Part shown: in pieces, positions 9,702 through 17,813 of the stretch
Layout of the letters: each line of letters opens with the position of its first letter
Numbering within the stretch: the first letter of the stretch is position 1
The notes under the pieces: model-generated
What the model saw: the letters and a program-made list of their open reading frames with translations, nothing else
Told to the model about the DNA's origin: nothing
Databases searched by the model: none
NCBI RefSeq assembly: GCF_016919245.1
Contig: NZ_JAFEJA010000001.1
Location: forward strand, 3,444,001 to 3,508,000
Source: Streptomyces zhihengii
GTDB lineage: Bacteria > Actinomycetota > Actinomycetes > Streptomycetales > Streptomycetaceae
DNA: 64,000 nt
Direction: 5' to 3'
Position numbers and translations under genes: made by a program

Positions 9702-10179
9702 CAGTGGTCTCTGTTCCTTGTACGGTCAGTCGCATGACGAGGGCGTCGATGTTGCCGGGCTGGTAGTAGCCGCGGCGGAAGCCGATGGGCTCGAAGCCGA
9801 AGCGTTCGTAGAGCTTCTGGGCCCGGGTGTTGTCCACGCGCACTTCGAGCAGGACCTCTTCGCACTCGAAGGCGGTGGCGTGCTGGAGCAGGTCGGTCAG
9901 CAGCCGGGCGCCGAGCCCGGTGCCCCACTGGCCGCGCTCCACGGCGATGGTCTGGACGTCGCCCAGCCCGCCGGCCGCCGCGAGGCCCGCGTAGCCGACG
10001 ATCCGGCCCCCCTCCTCCGCCACCAGGTAGCGCCGGGTGGCCCGGGGGCCGCGCGCGTGGGCGAGCTCGGACCAGAACATCCCCGGCGACCAGGCGTCCT
10101 CCGGGAACAGCTCGTGCTCCAGCTCCAGCACCGGCTCCAGGTCCCACCAGCGCATCTCGCGCAGGACGGCGGCGCTCAC
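9694..10179 (-). CDS. rimI: ribosomal protein S18 alanine N-acetyltransferase RimI
   Basis: 161-residue GNAT acetyltransferase, predicted to acetylate the N-terminal alanine of ribosomal protein bS18. The GNAT core is present: [23 protein letters not shown] (the Q/RxxGxG/A acetyl-CoA loop is QWGTGLG) and [27 protein letters not shown]. The GTG at 10179 overlaps the tsaB stop (10176-10179, GTGA). It sits between tsaB and tsaD, the usual actinobacterial order. Confidence 0.93.
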   Translation of the reverse strand: MSAAVLREMRWWDLEPVLELEHELFPEDAWSPGMFWSELAHARGPRATRRYLVAEEGGRIVGYAGLAAAGGLGDVQTIAVERGQWGTGLGARLLTDLLQHATAFECEEVLLEVRVDNTRAQKLYERFGFEPIGFRRGYYQPGNIDALVMRLTVQGTETTDG

Positions 10180-10829
10180 TTGGGGGTGACCACCTTGTAG
10201 TTCTTGGGGACCTGCGCGTCGGGGCGGCGCAGGTACAGCGGCAGCGCGGGCAGGAACGGGGCGCCGGAGCGCAGCCGTTCGGCGGCGAGCGCCGCGAGCG
10301 CCGCCGCACTGACGTGCTCGGGGCCGCGGGCGTCCGGGAACGTACCGGGGTAGAGCACCGCACCGGCGCCCACCGCCGGCAGGCCGGCGACCTGCTCGGC
10401 GATGTCGTCCGGGCGGTCGACGGCGGCCTCGGTCACGCGGGTGCGGGCGTCGTCGTACCGGGCCCAGTAGACCTCCTTGCGGCGCGCGTCGGTGGCCACC
10501 ACGAAGGGGCCGTCGATGCCGGAGGCGTAGGCGAGTCCGTCCAGCGTGCACACCCCGTGCACGGGGATCCCCAGCGCCGAGGCGAAGGTCGTCGCCGTCA
10601 CCAGGCCGACGCGCAAGCCGGTGTACGGCCCGGGGCCGACGCCGACGACGAGGCCGGTGACGGCGTCGGGCTTCACCCCGGCCTCGGCGAGGACGCGGTC
10701 GACGGCGGGCAGCAGCAGCTCCCCGTGCCGGCGGGCGTCCACCCGGCTGGACTCGGCGACGACGGACGTGCCGTCGTGGAGCGCGGCGGTGACGGCGGGA
10801 GTGGCGGTATCCATGGCGAGCAAGAGCAC
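10176..10829 (-). CDS. tsaB: t6A modification protein TsaB
   Basis: 217 residues; inactive ASKHA paralogue that scaffolds TsaD and TsaE in tRNA t6A37 synthesis. N-terminal LAMDTATPAVTAAL, the GVGPGPYTGLRVGLVTA segment (about 63-80) and DARRKEVYWARYD are characteristic. GTG start at 10829. First gene of the tightly overlapping tsaB-rimI-tsaD-hypothetical run; divergent from the YkuD-like gene. Confidence 0.95.
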   Translation of the reverse strand: MLLLAMDTATPAVTAALHDGTSVVAESSRVDARRHGELLLPAVDRVLAEAGVKPDAVTGLVVGVGPGPYTGLRVGLVTATTFASALGIPVHGVCTLDGLAYASGIDGPFVVATDARRKEVYWARYDDARTRVTEAAVDRPDDIAEQVAGLPAVGAGAVLYPGTFPDARGPEHVSAAALAALAAERLRSGAPFLPALPLYLRRPDAQVPKNYKVVTPK

Positions 10830-10945
10830 GCAAACAGCCTACGGCTCCCGGCGGAGGGGCACGGTGCCCGTCGAACGGGACGGCTGCTGCTAACGTCACC
10901 ACGACCGGGATACGACCGGCACAGGGATGGACACGGAAGCGAAGG

Positions 10946-11512
10946 GTGGGCACGGTGGCACGCAGCAGCTCGGGACTCGTGGCCGGGCTCACGGCGGCCG
11001 CGCTGGCGGGCGTCGTGTTCCTCGCCTACCAGGCGTCGGCGAACATGCCCGACAACCTGGCCGCCCCCGGTTCGCAGAGCCCCGCCCCGTCCGCCAGCGC
11101 CTCCGGCAGCCCGGAGGCCAAGCCGGCCGACCCGCTCGCCGTGCCGGCCGACTCGGGCACCGGTGCGCGGGTGGTCTACGCGCTCGCCGACCGGCGGGTC
11201 TGGCTGGTGGACGACAAGGGCGAGCCGCGCACCTTCACCGTCATGCCGTCGACCGTCGACCCGAAGCCCGGCACGTACGCGGTCACCTCGCGTTCCGGCA
11301 AGGTAGCCGGGTCGGACGGCACCCCGATCGAGCACGTGGTGCGCTTCGCGACCGTCGGCGGGGTCTCCATCGGCTTCAGCGCGGCGGTGGACGGCTCGAT
11401 GGCCAGCCCGGACCCGTCCAAGAAGACGGGCGGGGTCCGGATGAAGCGGGCCGACGGGGACGCCATGTGGAAGTTCGCCGCGATCGGCGCGCGGGTCGTC
11501 GTCGTCCCGTAG
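10946..11512 (+). CDS. membrane-anchored protein with a degenerate L,D-transpeptidase (YkuD)-like domain
   Basis: 188 residues. A signal anchor at about 8-30 (GLVAGLTAAALAGVVFLAYQ) is followed by a Ser/Pro/Ala-rich linker and an all-beta domain (VVYALADRRVWLVDDKGEP, PGTYAVTSR, IEHVVRF). The end of the domain reads like a YkuD active site: TGGVRM (161-166), a DAMW helix and GARVVVVP occupy the positions of SHGCVRM, DAxxLW and GTxVVV. The catalytic Cys and His are replaced, so transpeptidase activity is not expected; a binding role at the cell wall is an inference. A GTG at 10955 is an alternative start. Confidence 0.65.
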   Translation: MGTVARSSSGLVAGLTAAALAGVVFLAYQASANMPDNLAAPGSQSPAPSASASGSPEAKPADPLAVPADSGTGARVVYALADRRVWLVDDKGEPRTFTVMPSTVDPKPGTYAVTSRSGKVAGSDGTPIEHVVRFATVGGVSIGFSAAVDGSMASPDPSKKTGGVRMKRADGDAMWKFAAIGARVVVVP

Positions 11513-11582
11513 GGCCCGGTGATCCGCCCCGGGGCGCCGCGGGCACCCGTACGGGGACGGCTGTACGAATCGAACGCGCCGG

Positions 11583-11789
11583 CTAGGCGGCGTCCCGCCG
11601 CGGGGCGCTCCCGCCGTGCCGCGTCCCCTCGCGGGGCACCGCGCGCGGCGGTGTCGACACGGCGCTCGCCGCGGCGCACGACGCCAGCAGATCGCGCATG
11701 GACAGCGGAGCGGGCGACGCGGAGGACGCCGCGGACGGGGACGGCTGTCGGGTCTGCGCGGACTCTGCCGCGCGCTCGGATGCCGGCAT
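11583..11789 (-). CDS. small conserved hypothetical protein
   Basis: 68 residues. Low-complexity Ser/Ala/Pro N-terminus, then a central MRDLLASCAAASAVSTPPR core that looks conserved, then a basic tail. No domain recognised and no signal peptide. It has an excellent ribosome-binding site (AGGAGG, 5 nt before ATG 11789) and a 20-bp palindrome 32-51 bp upstream, which argue that it is a real, regulated gene. Confidence 0.62.
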   Translation of the reverse strand: MPASERAAESAQTRQPSPSAASSASPAPLSMRDLLASCAAASAVSTPPRAVPREGTRHGGSAPRRDAA

Positions 11790-11820
11790 GGACGCCTCCT
11801 GGGGGCTCCGGGGGCCGCCT

Positions 11821-11840
11821 TGGTTAGGTGAACCTAACCA
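11821..11840 (-). promoter_or_regulatory. 20-bp palindromic operator-like site
   Basis: TGGTTAGGT (11821-11829), GA, ACCTAACCA (11832-11840): perfect 9-bp arms. The TTAGGT/ACCTAA half-sites resemble DtxR/IdeR/DmdR iron boxes, but the centre is 5 bp shorter than the classical 19-bp box. Position upstream of the 68-residue protein suggests an operator. Confidence 0.6.
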
Positions 11841-11922
11841 GCTCTCCGCACCATGTCATCACGCGTGAGGCGGCCCGCGCAACATTTTCCCGACGTCTTG
11901 TCGGAACATACGGCGCGGCCGT

Positions 11923-12001
11923 CCGCTTCACGCCACCGGGTGCTCCGGATCAGGCCGTCGCCGCTTCACGCCACCGGGTGCTCCGGATCAGGCCGTCGCC
12001 G
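11923..12001. repeat. 38-bp tandem duplication of the tsaE 3' end
   Basis: Two perfect 38-bp copies (11923-11960 and 11961-11998) plus 3 further matching bases. The second copy contains the tsaE stop codon (11988-11990) and its last codons; the first is an extra copy beyond the stop. Confidence 0.95.
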
Positions 12002-12509
12002 ACTCCAGGTCCACGCCGGACCACCGCGCCCCGTGGCCGCGGAGCGTCACCTCGCGGTGGTCGTCGTCCGTGTCGCCCGCCGTCCGGTGGATCAGCACGT
12101 GCAGACGGTCGTCGGTCAGGTCCTCCACCTTGCCGTCGCCCCACTCGACCACCACCACCGACTCCGGCAGCGACACGTCGAGGTCGAGGTCCTCCATCTC
12201 GTCGAGGCCCCCGCCCAGCCGGTAGGCGTCGACGTGGACCAGCGCGGGGCCGCCCGTCAGCGACGGGTGGACCCGGGCGATCACGAACGTCGGGGAGGTG
12301 ACGGCGCCGCGCACCCCGAGCCCCTCGCCCAGACCGCGCGTCAGGGTCGTCTTGCCGGCGCCCAGTTCGCCGGTCAGCATCACGAGGTCGCCGGGGCGCA
12401 GCAGCTTGGCGACGGAGCGCCCGAGGTCCCGCATCCGCTCCGGCGATTCGACGGAGAGACGGGCGGAGCGGACGGCCGGTTCAGCTCCCGGGCTGTGCAG
12501 TGCTTCCAT
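11988..12509 (-). CDS. tsaE: t6A biosynthesis ATPase TsaE
   Basis: 173 residues. P-loop ATPase that drives turnover of the TsaBD complex. Walker A is GELGAGKTT (about 45-53), with the family motifs TSPTFVIARVH, HVDAYRLGG and ESVVVVEWGDG following. The ATG at 12509 is preferred; an in-frame TTG three codons up is possible. The 5' end overlaps the alpha/beta-hydrolase 3' end by 29 nt. The 3' end carries a 38-bp tandem duplication. Confidence 0.95.
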   Translation of the reverse strand: MEALHSPGAEPAVRSARLSVESPERMRDLGRSVAKLLRPGDLVMLTGELGAGKTTLTRGLGEGLGVRGAVTSPTFVIARVHPSLTGGPALVHVDAYRLGGGLDEMEDLDLDVSLPESVVVVEWGDGKVEDLTDDRLHVLIHRTAGDTDDDHREVTLRGHGARWSGVDLESATA

Positions 12510-13704
12510 ACGTGCCAACGTTAGCCGCTGCCGGTACGGCTCCCGCCCGCACCAGCAGGTCCGCCAGCCGGTCGGTGACGGCCTCCGGATGCTCCAGCAT
12601 CACCAGGTGGCCGCCGTCCGGGACGATGACCAGCTCGGCCTCCGGCAGCAGGTCCGCGATCGCCTCGCTGTGCGTGGTCGGCGTCACCAGGTCCTTGTCG
12701 CCCGCGAGGACGAGCACGGGGAGACCGGCGAAGACCGGCAGCGCGGCGGACTTGTCGTGCTCGGTGAACGCCGGGTAGAACTCGGCGACCACGTCGATCG
12801 GCGTCGACTCGATCAGCCGTTCCGCGAAGCGGGCGACGGCCGGGTCCACGTCCTTCGAGGAGAACGAGTACCGCTTGATCAGCCCGGCGAAGAGGTCCGC
12901 CGTCGCCCGGCGCCCCCGCTCCACCAGTTCCGCCTGGGAGCCGAGCGCCCGCAGCACCCCGGGCAGCACCCGGCGCACCACGTTGACGCCCGCCACCGGC
13001 AGCCCGTAGTTGACCTCGCCGAGACGGCCGGCGGAGGTCCCGACGAAGGCCGCGGCGGCCACCCGCTCGCGCACCAGCCCGGGGAACTGCGCGCCCAGCG
13101 CCATCATCGTCATGCCGCCCATCGAGTGGCCGACCAGCACCAGCGGGCCCTCGGGCGCCGCCGCGTCGATCACGGCCTTCAGGTCCCGGCCGAGCTGGTC
13201 GATGGTGACCGGCACGCCGTCCGGGCCCGCCTGCGAGGCACCGCGGGCCGAGCGGCCGTGGCTGCGCTGGTCCCAGAAGACCGTGCGCACCAGGCCGCGC
13301 AGGGCCGCCCGCTGGAAGTGCCAGGAGTCCTGGCCGAGGCAGTAGCCGTGGCTGAACACCACGGTGACCGGGGCGGGCGCCTTGCGGCCGAACAGCCGCC
13401 GCCGGCGCGGCGCGGCCACCTGCGGGTCGACGTCCTCGACCTCGTAGTGGAGCTCGGTGCCGTCGTCGGCGACCGCCGTGCCGGGGACGCCGCGCAGCGA
13501 TCCGTAGGGGCCGGTGGCGTCGAGGGCGAGCCGGGCCTTCTTCCGCATGCCCCGGCCCACGGTGAGCCGCTCCAGCGCCACACCGGCGGCCGCGCCGGCG
13601 GCGATGACGCCTATGGCCGTGCCGGCGACGCCTCCCGCCCTGCGCCAGGCGCCCGTCGCCGCCGCGGCGGCCGCGACGGCGTCCCCCGTGCTGGTCTCGC
13701 TCAC
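12481..13704 (-). CDS. alpha/beta hydrolase with N-terminal membrane-anchor-like segment
   Basis: 407 residues. An Ala/Gly-rich hydrophobic segment at about 25-48 may be a membrane anchor. The hydrolase core has the oxyanion strand VVFSHGYCLGQDSW, nucleophile elbow GHSMGG (Ser about 197), acid in LAGDKDLVTP and catalytic His in PDGGHLVMLE. Substrate unknown. GTG start 10 nt after the alr stop; the gene sits between alr and tsaE, the usual Streptomyces context, probably one operon. Confidence 0.88.
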   Translation of the reverse strand: MSETSTGDAVAAAAAATGAWRRAGGVAGTAIGVIAAGAAAGVALERLTVGRGMRKKARLALDATGPYGSLRGVPGTAVADDGTELHYEVEDVDPQVAAPRRRRLFGRKAPAPVTVVFSHGYCLGQDSWHFQRAALRGLVRTVFWDQRSHGRSARGASQAGPDGVPVTIDQLGRDLKAVIDAAAPEGPLVLVGHSMGGMTMMALGAQFPGLVRERVAAAAFVGTSAGRLGEVNYGLPVAGVNVVRRVLPGVLRALGSQAELVERGRRATADLFAGLIKRYSFSSKDVDPAVARFAERLIESTPIDVVAEFYPAFTEHDKSAALPVFAGLPVLVLAGDKDLVTPTTHSEAIADLLPEAELVIVPDGGHLVMLEHPEAVTDRLADLLVRAGAVPAAANVGTYGSTAQPGS

Positions 13705-13714
13705 CGTGCCTCTC

Positions 13715-14914
13715 CTACTCGTCGACGGCGGCCGGCCGCCCGGGCGCCGGGTCGTGGGGCTGCTCGTGGAGATGGACGCGCGGGACCCGCGCCCCGATCC
13801 GGGTGACGATCTCGTAAGCGATCGTCCCCGCGGCCTGCGCCCAGTCCTCCGCCGTCGGCTCGCCGCGGTCGCCCGGGCCGAAGAGCAGCGCCTCGGCCCC
13901 CTCGTCGACCGTCTGCCCGCCGAGGTCGACCACGAACTGGTCCATCGCCACCCGGCCGGCCACCCGGCGCCACTCGCCGCCGACCAGGACCGGGCCCCGG
14001 CCGGACGCGTGCCGGGGGATGCCGTCGGCGTAGCCGAGCGGGACCAGTCCGAGGGTCGTCTCCCCGCCGGTGACGTAGTGGTGCCCGTAGCTGACCCCGT
14101 GGCCCGCGGGCACGTGCTTGACCAGGGCGACGGACGCGGCGAGCGTCATCACCGGACGCAGCCCGAGCTCGGCCGGGGTGCCCAGCTCGGGCGCCGGGGA
14201 GACGCCGTACATCGCGATGCCCGTCCGCACGAGGTCGAAGTGGGACTCCGGCAGGGTCAGCGTGGCCGGGGAGTTGGCGATGTGCCGCACCTCCGGCTCC
14301 ACACCGGCCTTCTCGGCGTGGTCGACCATGTCCCGGAAGAGGTGGAGCTGCCGGTCGATCGAGGGGTGCCCCGGCTCGTCGGCGCAGGCGAAGTGGGACC
14401 ACAGACCCGTGACGGTGACCAGGCCCTCGTCCTCGGCCGCACGGGCGGCGGCGACCAGGGCGGGCCAGTCGGCGGGCTGGCAGCCGTTGCGGCCGAGCCC
14501 GGTGTCGGCCTTGAGCTGGATCCGGGCGGGGCGGCCCGCCTCCCGGGCCGCCGCGGTGACCTCGCGCAGCGCCCACATACCGCTGACGGCCATGTCGAGG
14601 TCGGCCTCGATGCCCGCGCGCCACGGGTCGCCCGGGGTCCACAGCCAGCACATGATCCGGCCGCCGACACCGGCGGCGCGCAGCGCGAGCGCCTCCTGGG
14701 GGGTCGCCGTGCCGAGCCAGGCGGCACCGGCGTCGAGTGCGGCCCTGGCGCAGGGCACCATGCCGTGGCCGTACGCGTCCGACTTCACCACGGCCATCAG
14801 CGCGGAGTGCGGCGCACGGGCCCGCAGCGCACGGACGTTGGCGCGCAGGGCGGCGAGGTCGATCTCGGCACGGGCGCGTGGCGGTGCGGGGTGCGGCGGC
14901 GGTGTCTGGCTCAT
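13715..14914 (-). CDS. alr: alanine racemase
   Basis: 399 residues. PLP-dependent interconversion of L- and D-alanine for peptidoglycan. The PLP lysine is in VVKSDAYGHG (Lys about 44), and the catalytic Tyr of the C-terminal domain is in GVSYGHHYVT. IANSPAT and RTGIAMYG motifs are present. ATG at 14914. Upstream is a 690-bp repeat-rich gap, downstream the hydrolase and tsaE genes. Confidence 0.96.
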   Translation of the reverse strand: MSQTPPPHPAPPRARAEIDLAALRANVRALRARAPHSALMAVVKSDAYGHGMVPCARAALDAGAAWLGTATPQEALALRAAGVGGRIMCWLWTPGDPWRAGIEADLDMAVSGMWALREVTAAAREAGRPARIQLKADTGLGRNGCQPADWPALVAAARAAEDEGLVTVTGLWSHFACADEPGHPSIDRQLHLFRDMVDHAEKAGVEPEVRHIANSPATLTLPESHFDLVRTGIAMYGVSPAPELGTPAELGLRPVMTLAASVALVKHVPAGHGVSYGHHYVTGGETTLGLVPLGYADGIPRHASGRGPVLVGGEWRRVAGRVAMDQFVVDLGGQTVDEGAEALLFGPGDRGEPTAEDWAQAAGTIAYEIVTRIGARVPRVHLHEQPHDPAPGRPAAVDE

Positions 14915-15606
14915 CGCGGCAAGTCTCTCAGAAGCCGCCGCCCGCCCCCGCCCGCCCGGCACCGCACACCCGCCGCGGCGTGCGGCGGAACGCCCGGACC
15001 GCGCCCCGCACGGCCCCCGCGCGGCGCGGCCGGGGCCTCGCGCGGGGCGGGTTCCCCCGGCCGCGGGTTCGGCGTGGCGTCCACCCGGGCGGGCGGACCG
15101 GCGCGGTGAGTCGCGAGGCGCGGCAAAAGGGCCCGGTCGCAGACCCCGCGCGGCGCGGCGCCCGCCCGGGCGGACGGGACCGGCGCGGCCGAGAAATCGC
15201 GAGGCACCCGCGCCCGCCCAACAGCCGGGGCGGCGCGTGTTCCCCCGGCCGCAGGTTCGGCGCGGCACCCACCCCGGGCGGGCGGACCGGCACGGTGAGT
15301 CGCGAGGCGCGGCAAAAGGGCCCGGCGTGGCGCGACAGGGGCCGATAATCGGCGCGGCTGCCGCGAGCCCGGCCCGGCGCGGCCGAGGACTCGCGCGGCG
15401 TGGGCGTGCACCCGGGCGGAAAGGCCCGGCGCGGCCCGAGAGCTCGCGGCCCGTGGCGCTCCCCCACCCGCGCGCCCGGCCCGGCGCGGCCGAGGACTCG
15501 CGCGGCGTGGCGCCCACCCGGGCGGACGGGACCGGCGTGGCGCGGGCCGGAAAGGCGGTATCCGGGAGGGACGCGGCAGCCCCCGGTGTCCGCGTGGTGG
15601 GACCGC
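14915..15606. repeat. repeat-rich intergenic region between nnrD and alr
   Basis: No convincing gene in 692 bp. An imperfect direct repeat of about 86 bp occurs at 15051-15136 and 15239-15325, sharing the GAGTCGCGAGGCGCGGCAAA core. A second pair of about 48 bp occurs at 15370-15420 and 15478-15528 (GCGCGGCCGAGGACTCGCGC core). All variants are built from related CACCCGGGCGG and CGCGGC words, so the region looks like a decayed, locally amplified sequence. It must also contain the alr promoter. Confidence 0.75.
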
Positions 15607-17070
15607 TCAGGGCTCCCCGGGGGTTCCGTCGCCCGGATCGCGGACGTCGTGCCAGGCGGCCGGGAGCGTCGCGGCCACGTCGTAGGCGGTGAGGGGGACG
15701 CCCCGGGCGGCGGCCAGCCGGGCCGCGAGGCCGTGCAGATAGGCGGCGGCCGATCCCGCGTCGCGGGCGTCCAGACCGGCGGCGAGCAGGGAACCGGCCA
15801 GGCCCGAGAGGACGTCGCCGCTGCCGGCGGTCGCCAGCCAGGGGGTCCCCATCGGGTTGGCCCGCACCGGCGTGCCGCCGTCCGGGCCGGCGACCAGCGT
15901 GGTGGAGCCCTTGAGCAGCACCGTCGCCCCGTGGCGGGCGGACAGCTCGCGCACACTGGTGAGCCGGGCGGCCTCCACCTCCTCGCGGGCCACGCCGAGC
16001 AGCGCGGCGGCCTCCCCCGCGTGCGGGGTCAGCAGCGTGGGCGCGGCCCGGCCGCGCAGGTCCCCGGCGTCCAGCAGGCGCAGCCCGTCCGCGTCGACGA
16101 GGACGGGCACGTCGGTGGCGAGGACCTCGCGCACGGCGTCGGCGTTCTCGCCGATGCCGGGCCCGACCACCCATGCCTGGACCCGGCCCGCCTTCCCGGG
16201 CGGCCCGGCGCTGACCAGGCACTCGGGGAAGCGGGCGATCACCGCGTCGGCGGCCGGGCCCACGTACCGCACGGCCCCGGCGCCGCCCCGCAGCGCGCCG
16301 GCCACGGCCAGCACGGCCGCCCCCGGGTAGCGCGCGGAACCGGCGACGACGCCGACGACACCCCGCCGGTACTTGTCGCTCTCGGCCGCCGGGAGCGGCA
16401 GCATCCGGGCGACGTCGGCGTGCTGGAGCGCCTCCAGACCGGCGACGGAGGGCAGTTCGTCCCCGATGCCGATGTCCACCAGCCGCACGGCTCCGGCGTA
16501 CTCCCGGGCCGGGTCCACCAGCAGGCCCGGCTTGTACGTGCCGAAGGTGACCGTCAGATCCGCCCGCAGCGCCTCGCCCAGGACCTCCCCGGTGTCCGCC
16601 TCGACCCCGCTCGGCAGGTCGACGGCGACGACGACGGCGTCGGACCCGCGGGCGGCACGGGCCACCGGCACCGCGTCCGGGCGCAGTCCGCCGCGGCCGC
16701 CGATGCCGGTGATGCCGTCGAGCACGAGATCGGCGGCGGCCAGCGGCTCGAACGGGTCGTCGGCGACCCGGCCGCCCGCGGCGAACAGGGCCGCCAGGCC
16801 CGCCCGGTGGGTCCGCCCGGGGGCGAGCAGCACGGCGGCGACCCCGGCGCCGCGCCGCGCCAGCCGGGCGCCGGCGAAGAGGGTGTCGCCGCCGTTGGCC
16901 CCGCTGCCGACGAGCAGCACCACCCGGGCCCCGTACACCCTGCCCAGCAGCCCGGCGCAGGCGGCGGCCAGTCCGGCGGCGGCCCGCTGCATGAGAACGC
17001 CCTCCGGCAGCCGGGCCATCACCCGTTCCTCGGCGTGCCGGACCGCTTCGACGCTGTACGCACTACGCAT
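15607..17070 (-). CDS. nnrD: bifunctional NAD(P)H-hydrate epimerase / ADP-dependent dehydratase
   Basis: 487 residues; repairs damaged NAD(P)HX. Residues 1-215 are the YjeF_N epimerase domain (YSVEAVRHAEERVMARLPEGVLMQ; GSGANGGDTLFAGARLA; VDLPSGVEADTGE). The C-terminal part is the ribokinase-like dehydratase (YRRGVVGVVAGSARYPGAAVLA; GSGDVLSG with the catalytic Asp). Normal length for the fused enzyme (nnrE-nnrD fusion). ATG at 17070. Upstream lie acpS and the MITE-like element. Confidence 0.95.
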   Translation of the reverse strand: MRSAYSVEAVRHAEERVMARLPEGVLMQRAAAGLAAACAGLLGRVYGARVVLLVGSGANGGDTLFAGARLARRGAGVAAVLLAPGRTHRAGLAALFAAGGRVADDPFEPLAAADLVLDGITGIGGRGGLRPDAVPVARAARGSDAVVVAVDLPSGVEADTGEVLGEALRADLTVTFGTYKPGLLVDPAREYAGAVRLVDIGIGDELPSVAGLEALQHADVARMLPLPAAESDKYRRGVVGVVAGSARYPGAAVLAVAGALRGGAGAVRYVGPAADAVIARFPECLVSAGPPGKAGRVQAWVVGPGIGENADAVREVLATDVPVLVDADGLRLLDAGDLRGRAAPTLLTPHAGEAAALLGVAREEVEAARLTSVRELSARHGATVLLKGSTTLVAGPDGGTPVRANPMGTPWLATAGSGDVLSGLAGSLLAAGLDARDAGSAAAYLHGLAARLAAARGVPLTAYDVAATLPAAWHDVRDPGDGTPGEP

Positions 17071-17202
17071 GCCCCCGAGTCTGCCCCAGCCGGACGCCGT
17101 CGACGCGGCGTCCCGCCCCGGCACGTCGGGGGGGCGCCGACGTGGTGCGAGGGCCCCGGGTCCTTGGTCCGGGTCCGAACGCCCGACGTGCGGCGCGGCC
17201 CC

Positions 17203-17406
17203 AGGGCGTATTGCGAGAGTCCCTCCTGGCCCGCGACGCCTGGCACGCCCTCCCCCAGCTACCGCTGGGAGGTACCCCCATGCCGCGTTGTCGGAGTCAT
17301 CCGAGTACGCCCGGTACGAGGATGATCCTCCGCCTTGCGATCGCACGCACCAGACGCCGCAGGCCCCGCCCTTCGGGCGGACGGAGCTGCTCTCGCAACA
17401 CGCCCT
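17203..17406. mobile_element. 204-bp MITE-like element with 17-bp terminal inverted repeats
   Basis: The ends AGGGCGTATTGCGAGAG (17203-17219) and, inverted, AGGGCGTGTTGCGAGAG (17390-17406) differ at one base. There is no ORF of note inside. Internal hairpins include CCCAGC-N4-GCTGGG and CCGCCC-TTC-GGGCGG. The architecture is that of a non-autonomous miniature transposable element; similar GGGCGTGTTGCGA ends occur, from memory, on Streptomyces insertion sequences. The right end supplies the last bases of the acpS stop codon. The remaining 17071-17202 is unassigned and G+C-rich. Confidence 0.72.
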
Positions 17407-17773
17407 AGCCCTCCGCGATCACCACCGCGGACGCCACCCCCGCGTCATGACTGAGCGACACGTGCCAGGTGCGCACGCCCAGTTCGGTCGCCCGCGCCAG
17501 GACCGTGCCGCGGACCCGGAGGCGGGGGCGGCCGGAGTCCTCGACGTAGACCTCGGCGTCCGTCCAGAGCAGCCCGCCCGGGGCGCCGAGCGCCTTGGCC
17601 AGGGCCTCCTTCGCGGCGAACCGGGCCGCGAGGGAGGCGTTGCCCCGGCGTTCCCCGCTCGGCAGCAGCAGCTCGTGCTCGACGAACAGCCGCCGGGCCA
17701 TGGCCGGTGTGCGCCGGAGCGACTCGGCGAACCGGTCGATCTCCGCCACGTCGATCCCCACCCCGATGATCAT
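17405..17773 (-). CDS. acpS: holo-[acyl-carrier-protein] synthase
   Basis: 122-residue group I phosphopantetheinyl transferase that loads 4'-phosphopantetheine from CoA onto acyl carrier protein. Mg-binding [10 protein letters not shown] (Asp8) and [13 protein letters not shown] (Glu) motifs are present, with HVSLSHD in the C-terminal half. ATG at 17773, 40 nt after glmS. Its TAG stop (17405-17407) lies in the terminal repeat of the MITE-like element, so the element inserted exactly at the gene's 3' end. Confidence 0.95.
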   Translation of the reverse strand: MIIGVGIDVAEIDRFAESLRRTPAMARRLFVEHELLLPSGERRGNASLAARFAAKEALAKALGAPGGLLWTDAEVYVEDSGRPRLRVRGTVLARATELGVRTWHVSLSHDAGVASAVVIAEG

Positions 17774-17813
17774 CAGCCGGTCTCCCCCGCCCTTCCCGCG
17801 CGCGTCGCCGCGC

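Noticed and set aside
11821..11840. Canonical DmdR/IdeR iron box.
   Set aside because: Half-sites fit, but the centre is 2 bp instead of 7 between TTAGGT and ACCTAA; kept only as a palindromic operator of unknown regulator.
13715..16222. An 835-codon open frame joining alr to upstream sequence.
   Set aside because: The part upstream of 14,914 is intergenic repeat sequence and then the antisense-shifted frame of nnrD; composition is Arg/Gly/Pro-rich and alr has its own conserved start.
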